NCBI GenBank assembly: GCA_011526585.1
Contig: WYBB01000066.1
Location: 1 to 58,068 of the forward strand
Origin: Deltaproteobacteria bacterium
GTDB lineage: Bacteria; Myxococcota_A; UBA9042; PHBI01
Length of the DNA stretch: 58,068 nucleotides
Direction: 5' to 3'
Shown here in pieces: positions 53,914-58,068 of the stretch. The stretch's first letter is position 1, and each line of letters starts with the position of its first letter. A program made the translations under genes and the position numbers. The notes beneath the pieces were generated by a model that made no database searches, was not told where the DNA came from, and worked only from the letters and a program-made list of their open reading frames with translations.

Positions 53914-55140
53914 ATGGCCGCAGCCATGCGTGTGCCTGCTCTCCTCTTCGTGATCCCCATCGGGCTCATGGCGTCATGCGACGCGCCGCTGACGCGTACC
54001 CACCACACGCTGCGCACATCGACCCCGACGGCCGCGGCCAGCCCCTCCGCGCCCGACCCCGCGCTCGCTTTCGAGCCCGACCCTGACCCCGACCCCGCTT
54101 CCGACCCCGATCCCGCTTCCGATCCCGATCCCGCTTCCGATCCCGATCCGGCTTCCGATCCCGATCCGGCTTCCGATCCCGACCCCGCTCCCGCGCCGGA
54201 CCCCACGCCGGCCCACCCCGATCACCCGATCGGCGACGCCGTCGCGCTCGCGCCGACGAACCTCGATCCGATCCGGATCGCCGTGATCTCCGACATGAAC
54301 GGCTCCTACGGCTCGACCGACTACGGCGCCGGTGTGCACGGCGCGGTCGCCGCGATCATCGCCGAGTCACCCGATCTCGTGCTCTCGACCGGCGACATGG
54401 TCGCCGGCCAGAAGGCCGGCCTCGACTACCGCGCCATGTGGACCGGCTTCCACGCCGCCGTCTCCGACCCGCTCGCCGCCGCCGCCATCCCCTTCGCGGT
54501 CTCGCCCGGCAACCACGACGCCGCCGGTTGGCCGGCCTTCGAGAGCGAGCGCGCGATCTACCGCGACGAGTGGCTCGCGCGCTGGCCAGACGTCGACTTC
54601 GTCGACCCGACCCACTACCCGCATCGCTACTCGTTCTCGCTCGGGCCTGCCTTCTTCGTCGCCTTCGACTCGACGACGACCGGTCCGCTCGACGCCGAGC
54701 AGATGCAATGGCTCGACCAGCAGCTCGCGCAGGCGCAGGCCTTCCCCGCGCGCATCGTCTTCGGTCACGTGCCGCTCTACGCCTACGCTTTCCCCAAGGA
54801 AAACGAGGTCATCGGCGATCCTGCCCTCGACGAGCTCCTGCGGCGCCACCGCGTCAGCGCCTTCATCACCGGCCACCACCACGCCTACTATCCCGGCCGC
54901 CGCGGCGAGGTGCGCTTCGTGTCGACCGCCTGCCTCGGCTCGGGCCAGCGCACCCTGCTCGGCGACAGCGAGCGCTCGGTGAGGAGCTACCTCGAGCTCG
55001 AGATCGACGCCTCGGGGATCATCAGCCTCGAGGCCTGGCGCTACCCCGGCTTCACCGAAGTGATCGAGCGCGCGACGCTGCCGGCCTCGGTCGGCGAAGG
55101 TGCCGAGCGCATCGTGCGCGACGACCTGGCCCATCCCTGA
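53914..55140 (+). CDS. Calcineurin-like metallophosphatase lipoprotein, 408 aa
   Basis: The lipobox is LMASC. Residues about 48-105 form a linker of repeated DPDPAS. The phosphoesterase motifs are DMNGSYGS (D-x-N in place of the usual D-x-H, with the pattern of a subfamily that carries NGSYGS), STGDMV, GNHDA, FGHVPLYA and TGHHHAYY. These supply the di-metal site, so it should be active on phosphoesters outside the cell. The ATG at 53914 or the one at 53926 may be used; neither has a clear ribosome site. It is divergent from the hydrolase lipoprotein. Confidence 0.85.
   Translation: MAAAMRVPALLFVIPIGLMASCDAPLTRTHHTLRTSTPTAAASPSAPDPALAFEPDPDPDPASDPDPASDPDPASDPDPASDPDPASDPDPAPAPDPTPAHPDHPIGDAVALAPTNLDPIRIAVISDMNGSYGSTDYGAGVHGAVAAIIAESPDLVLSTGDMVAGQKAGLDYRAMWTGFHAAVSDPLAAAAIPFAVSPGNHDAAGWPAFESERAIYRDEWLARWPDVDFVDPTHYPHRYSFSLGPAFFVAFDSTTTGPLDAEQMQWLDQQLAQAQAFPARIVFGHVPLYAYAFPKENEVIGDPALDELLRRHRVSAFITGHHHAYYPGRRGEVRFVSTACLGSGQRTLLGDSERSVRSYLELEIDASGIISLEAWRYPGFTEVIERATLPASVGEGAERIVRDDLAHP
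54055..54210 (+). repeat. In-frame repeat coding D-P-D-P-A-S linker
   Basis: Eighteen-base units close to gatcccgatcccgcttcc recur about six times, coding DPDPAS. They form a flexible stalk between the lipid anchor and the phosphatase domain. Confidence 0.65.
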
Positions 55141-55168
55141 AACGGTGACGGTGGGCGCGGTCCGAGCG

Positions 55169-56128
55169 TCACCCGCGATGCGATGCGCTCGCCGGCGCGA
55201 GCGCACGCCATGCCGCCGCGGTGCGTGCGGCGCGCGCGGTCTCGGCGATGGTGAAGAGCGCGCGGTCGCGTTGCCAGCGTTTGCGCTCGGGCTCGTCGGC
55301 GAGCGCCCAGGCGGGCTCGGCGCGTTGGACCAGGGCCCGGATGGCGCGAAGGTGCGAAGCGAGCGCGAGGTGCAGCGCGGGATCCGATCGGTCACCGCGC
55401 GCGAGCGCCACGCCGGTCGCCGCGGCGGCGAGCAGGTCCTCGAAGAGCTCCTGCGGCCAGCCGTAGCGACGGGCGATGCGCGTGAGGTAGGCGGTCAGCG
55501 CGAGGTACACGTGCAGGTCCTCGACGGTGCGGAACGGCTTGACGTAGTCGGAGAAGCCATCGCCCGGCAGGAGGTCGTCGGCCGCGATCGGCGTTGCCGT
55601 GAAGGTGACCTCGGCGTGCGGGATCTCCGGCACGAAGGGGAGCGGCGGTCGCTCGCTCAGCGCCACGCCCGCCGCCGAGGCCGGCACCCGCACCAGCGCC
55701 AGGCGCACGCGACCGCGCTCGTCGTGGCCGTCGGTCGCCGCGACGAGGAGCAGCTCGGCCAGGGGGCCGAGCGTGACGTAGGTCTTCTTCCCGCTCAGCG
55801 AGAGCGAGCCGCGCGTGTCGCGCACGAGCATCGTCGTCATGTCGCTCGGGCGTGCACCCGCGGCCTCGGTCACGCACAACGCCGCGAGCGCGTCGCCGAC
55901 GAAGGTCGGGCAGAGCGCGCGCAAGGCCGCCTGATAGCCCGAGGCGAACGCGAAGCCGACGCTCGGCGCGCGCACGCCCGCGCGCAGCGCCAGCGCCTGT
56001 GGGTCGCTCGGGTCGAGCGTCGCCTGCCACGCGCACCAGGCCCTCGCGTCTCGCGCCTCGGCCGGCTCGGTGGGGGCGCTGGCGAGCTCGGTGAGCAGGG
56101 TCTCGAGCGTGGCACGTTCGGCGATCAT
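55169..56128 (-). CDS. Acyl-CoA dehydrogenase-like protein, short form, 319 aa
   Basis: The middle domain is recognisable: CVTEAAGARPSDMTTM, then LSLSGKKTYVTLGPLAELLLV, as in FAD-binding acyl-CoA dehydrogenases. The N-terminal helical domain is only about 85 residues rather than about 110, and the whole is 319 residues against about 380 for the family. The C-terminal helices are Arg/Ala-rich, and I could not place the catalytic Glu. It may be a diverged or inactive member. The ATG at 56128 is preferred over upstream codons in the same frame. Confidence 0.6.
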   Translation of the reverse strand: MIAERATLETLLTELASAPTEPAEARDARAWCAWQATLDPSDPQALALRAGVRAPSVGFAFASGYQAALRALCPTFVGDALAALCVTEAAGARPSDMTTMLVRDTRGSLSLSGKKTYVTLGPLAELLLVAATDGHDERGRVRLALVRVPASAAGVALSERPPLPFVPEIPHAEVTFTATPIAADDLLPGDGFSDYVKPFRTVEDLHVYLALTAYLTRIARRYGWPQELFEDLLAAAATGVALARGDRSDPALHLALASHLRAIRALVQRAEPAWALADEPERKRWQRDRALFTIAETARAARTAAAWRALAPASASHRG

Positions 56129-56167
56129 CGACCTGATCCAACACTGCTCGGCGCACACATCATCGCC

Positions 56168-57802
56168 TCATTCGGTGCTGTCGGCCGGCGACTCGACCCG
56201 CTTGCCGACGCAGCGGAACGGTCCCAGGCAGCCGGCGTCGGTGCACGGCGGCGGTTTGCTCGCCTCGCCGCCGAAGGCCTCGATGGGCTTTTTGGTCAGT
56301 GCGCCCGCCCGCGTCAGCGTCGCGGGCCCGATCGGCACTCGCCGTCGCCCCGATGTGTCAGCCAGGTCGAGCAAGCCCTCGGCGAGCCCCGCCGCCGAAA
56401 GCGAGGCGGCCACCAGCTCGAGCGCGCGTGCGCGCCCGATCATTGCGGACACGGGGCGTCCGACCTCGCTCTCGGCCTTGCTCAGGCGGCGCAGGTGATA
56501 GGCCCAGGCGCGTCGGTGCTCGGCGCGCTCCTTGGCGTTCGGACACCATCGCCTGATCCGCCAGTCATTGTATTCCTCGAGAGACCGATCACACCAGGTC
56601 TCCTCGTATTCGAGGACCCGCGCCGCCGCGAGCGCCAAGGTCAAGGCGTTCTCTTCGCCGGCCAGCGCCGCGAGGAACACGCCGTGCGCGGATCGCTTGG
56701 GCCAGTGCTTCTTGATGAAGGCTCGGCGCGCCTCCTCCTTGTCCGGCCCCTCCAGGGACTCCGGGATCGGGTGGGCGGCCACGATGTCATCCTCCGAGAA
56801 GAACGGTGGATACTCGGTCTGCATCGCGAGCGAATATGCCTCGTCGACCCGGCCGCCGAGCGCCAGGGTGACGGCGACGGCCGCGGCGTGCATGCCCCAG
56901 AACTCCAGCTGGCCGCGCAGGGCGTCGTACATATCCATCCTCGCGAACACCTGGTCCACGATCGCTGCCAGCGGCAGACAGAGTCCCACAAGGGCGGCCA
57001 GCCTCGCCGCCTCGAGCCTCATCTCCTGTGGCCAGTCCCCCGCGCGCCGGGAGAGCGCCTGCATGTTCGCAAGCAACAGGTCGCGGGGTCCGCGCCCGTG
57101 CATGGCCTTCAAGACAGTGAGCTCGACGGCGTCGCTGCCTGCGCGCTGCGCCACCTCGAGGCCCCCTCGCCAGTCTCCGCCCGCGGCGCGCCGCAGCGCG
57201 AGCGTGGTCAGCGCCGCGTCCGCCATCCGACGATAGGTCGGCGCGCTGATCGCCCGGCGGAGCCGGCCCGCCTCCGTGAACCTCGCCTGATCCAACATCG
57301 CCAGGCAGAGGTGCAGGATCGCCAGGTCGCTGGTCTTCCAATAGTCACAATCCAACGAGTCCGGGCCGCACGGGGGCTCGTCGTCAGGCTCGACGGGATC
57401 CTCCGCATCGACGTCACCCCGATCGCCGATCCGCCTGGGCGGCTCCGTGTTCCTTCGATAGCGCCTCGGTTCGGCCGCATCGGCGATCGCCTCGATCGCC
57501 TCGATCGCCTTTGCGCTCGGAAGATCGGCGCCGAGCTTTCCGATGCGATCGGCGTCCGGGTTCGAGACCGGCCCAGGGGCGCGCGGCATCGGCGGCGGCT
57601 TGATGGGTGGCCGCGGAGCGTCGCTCTTGGGCTCCGCGGATTCGACGAAGCGCTCGATGCGCTCGACGAGCGCGGCCCCCTTCGTCTCGTCCGGGACGAG
57701 CGCCGCGAGCTCACGCGCGATCGCGATGGCGTCGACCATGGACTCGGCCGGCGGCGAGCCCGACGCCAGCACGACGGCGACAACGGCGGCGGTGGCAAGC
57801 AT
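56168..57802 (-). CDS. Exported protein of unknown function, 544 aa
   Basis: A short signal-like N-terminus (MLATAAVVAVVLASG) precedes a Pro-rich disordered stretch (about 60-130) and a long helical region (about 150-470). That region holds repeated Ala/Leu helices like tetratricopeptide-type scaffolds, although no clear repeat phase was found. Cys residues lie near 145-155 (CGPDSLDCDYW), at about 420-440 and near the C-terminus (CTDAGCLGPFRC). No catalytic motif was seen. The next gene downstream is the acyl-CoA dehydrogenase-like gene, 39 bases on. Confidence 0.6.
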   Translation of the reverse strand: MLATAAVVAVVLASGSPPAESMVDAIAIARELAALVPDETKGAALVERIERFVESAEPKSDAPRPPIKPPPMPRAPGPVSNPDADRIGKLGADLPSAKAIEAIEAIADAAEPRRYRRNTEPPRRIGDRGDVDAEDPVEPDDEPPCGPDSLDCDYWKTSDLAILHLCLAMLDQARFTEAGRLRRAISAPTYRRMADAALTTLALRRAAGGDWRGGLEVAQRAGSDAVELTVLKAMHGRGPRDLLLANMQALSRRAGDWPQEMRLEAARLAALVGLCLPLAAIVDQVFARMDMYDALRGQLEFWGMHAAAVAVTLALGGRVDEAYSLAMQTEYPPFFSEDDIVAAHPIPESLEGPDKEEARRAFIKKHWPKRSAHGVFLAALAGEENALTLALAAARVLEYEETWCDRSLEEYNDWRIRRWCPNAKERAEHRRAWAYHLRRLSKAESEVGRPVSAMIGRARALELVAASLSAAGLAEGLLDLADTSGRRRVPIGPATLTRAGALTKKPIEAFGGEASKPPPCTDAGCLGPFRCVGKRVESPADSTE

Positions 57803-58068
57803 GGAGCATGCTAGACCTGCTGCGTCGCGGGCGTCAATCGCACGCCCATGGGAAGATCAGACTCATCTTCGACACCTTGAGGCGGGAGCGAGGCGAGCGT
57901 CCTGAGGACTTTCGATCGGTTGGCGTGTGCGCGCATCGCCCAAAGTCGAAAATGTAGTGCCTAAAATCGACCTACCTTGGCAGCGATCGGCTTGCTTCAG
58001 AGCCCTGTGTGCGTGCAGCATGAGACCATGTTCGTGCGCACCAAGCGTAGCGTCCAGGCAAGCGGCAC
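57803..58068. other. Non-coding end of the window
   Basis: No gene was seen. Composition is less GC-rich than elsewhere, with AT-rich pieces near 57945-57975. It holds the possible promoter of the gene at 56168-57802 and perhaps the upstream region of a gene beyond the window. Confidence 0.4.
57808..57837 (-). promoter_or_regulatory. Possible sigma-A type promoter for a leaderless transcript
   Basis: On the minus strand TTGACG (57837-57832) lies 18 bases before TAGCAT (57813-57808). The ATG at 57802 is five bases further, so the RNA would start at or next to the start codon. If the promoter is real the message is leaderless or the true start is downstream (Met at residue 22). Confidence 0.25.

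Overview
The window is about 58 kb of very GC-rich DNA (mostly 70-78% G+C by eye) with dense, GC3-rich genes. It carries two long secreted proteins that end in a Cys / hydrophobic / Arg-cluster tail of the MYXO-CTERM kind. It also carries about ten lipoproteins with Asp/Thr/Pro linkers, many Cys-rich modules (MopE-like, HYR, lamin-tail) and several sigma-54-like promoters. Together these point to a member of the Myxococcota (Polyangia/Nannocystis/Sandaracinus-like), probably a contig from an assembly. No rRNA, tRNA, phage, IS element or CRISPR array was recognised.

Layout. 1-230 is a fold-back of homopolymer G/C with perfect 40-bp arms, most likely an assembly or amplification artefact at the contig end. 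231-3044 has a sigma-54-like promoter, a small membrane protein, an ATC-hydrolase-like protein and a membrane protein/GNAT pair. 3093-12864 is a block of Cys-rich or lamin-tail lipoproteins plus a divergent PurD-like ATP-grasp enzyme. That enzyme is translationally coupled to a 1677-residue lamin-tail/MopE/MYXO-CTERM surface protein (12864-17897). A divergently transcribed RNase D homologue with a damaged active site follows (18035-19234). 19296-25684 (minus strand) is a complete urease operon ureDABCEFG, led by a TerF-like von Willebrand A protein. 25794-33065 holds a GNAT, an extensin-like lipoprotein, an ATP-dependent DNA ligase, a probable cysteine-peptidase-like lipoprotein, a CBS protein and MutM. 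33146-37687 is a run of three deoxynucleoside kinase paralogues, an acidic-repeat membrane protein and a MATE exporter. 37682-40733 holds two divergent lipoproteins; one combines a cytochrome-like Cys/His motif with a complete PHM-type copper monooxygenase ligand set. 40800-44109 is a tightly packed trio: a 2-oxoglutarate/Fe(II) oxygenase, an O-carbamoyltransferase and a rhomboid protease. It is followed by a 1605-residue MYXO-CTERM protein with a sigma-54-like promoter (44289-49106). 49155-57802 has a VOC protein, two lipoproteins (one an alpha/beta hydrolase), a metallophosphatase lipoprotein, a short acyl-CoA dehydrogenase-like protein and an unrecognised exported protein.

How it fits together. 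The dominant theme is the cell envelope: exported, disulfide-rich, repeat-built proteins anchored by lipid or by a C-terminal sorting tail, several with putative enzymatic domains. Metabolic islands (urease, nucleoside salvage, oxygenase/carbamoyltransferase) sit between them. The most interesting candidates are the oxygenase-carbamoyltransferase-rhomboid cluster next to a sorted giant protein, the copper-monooxygenase lipoprotein, the triple kinase operon, and two enzyme homologues (PurD-like, RNase D-like) whose signature residues have changed. All calls come from reading the sequence; no database search was possible.
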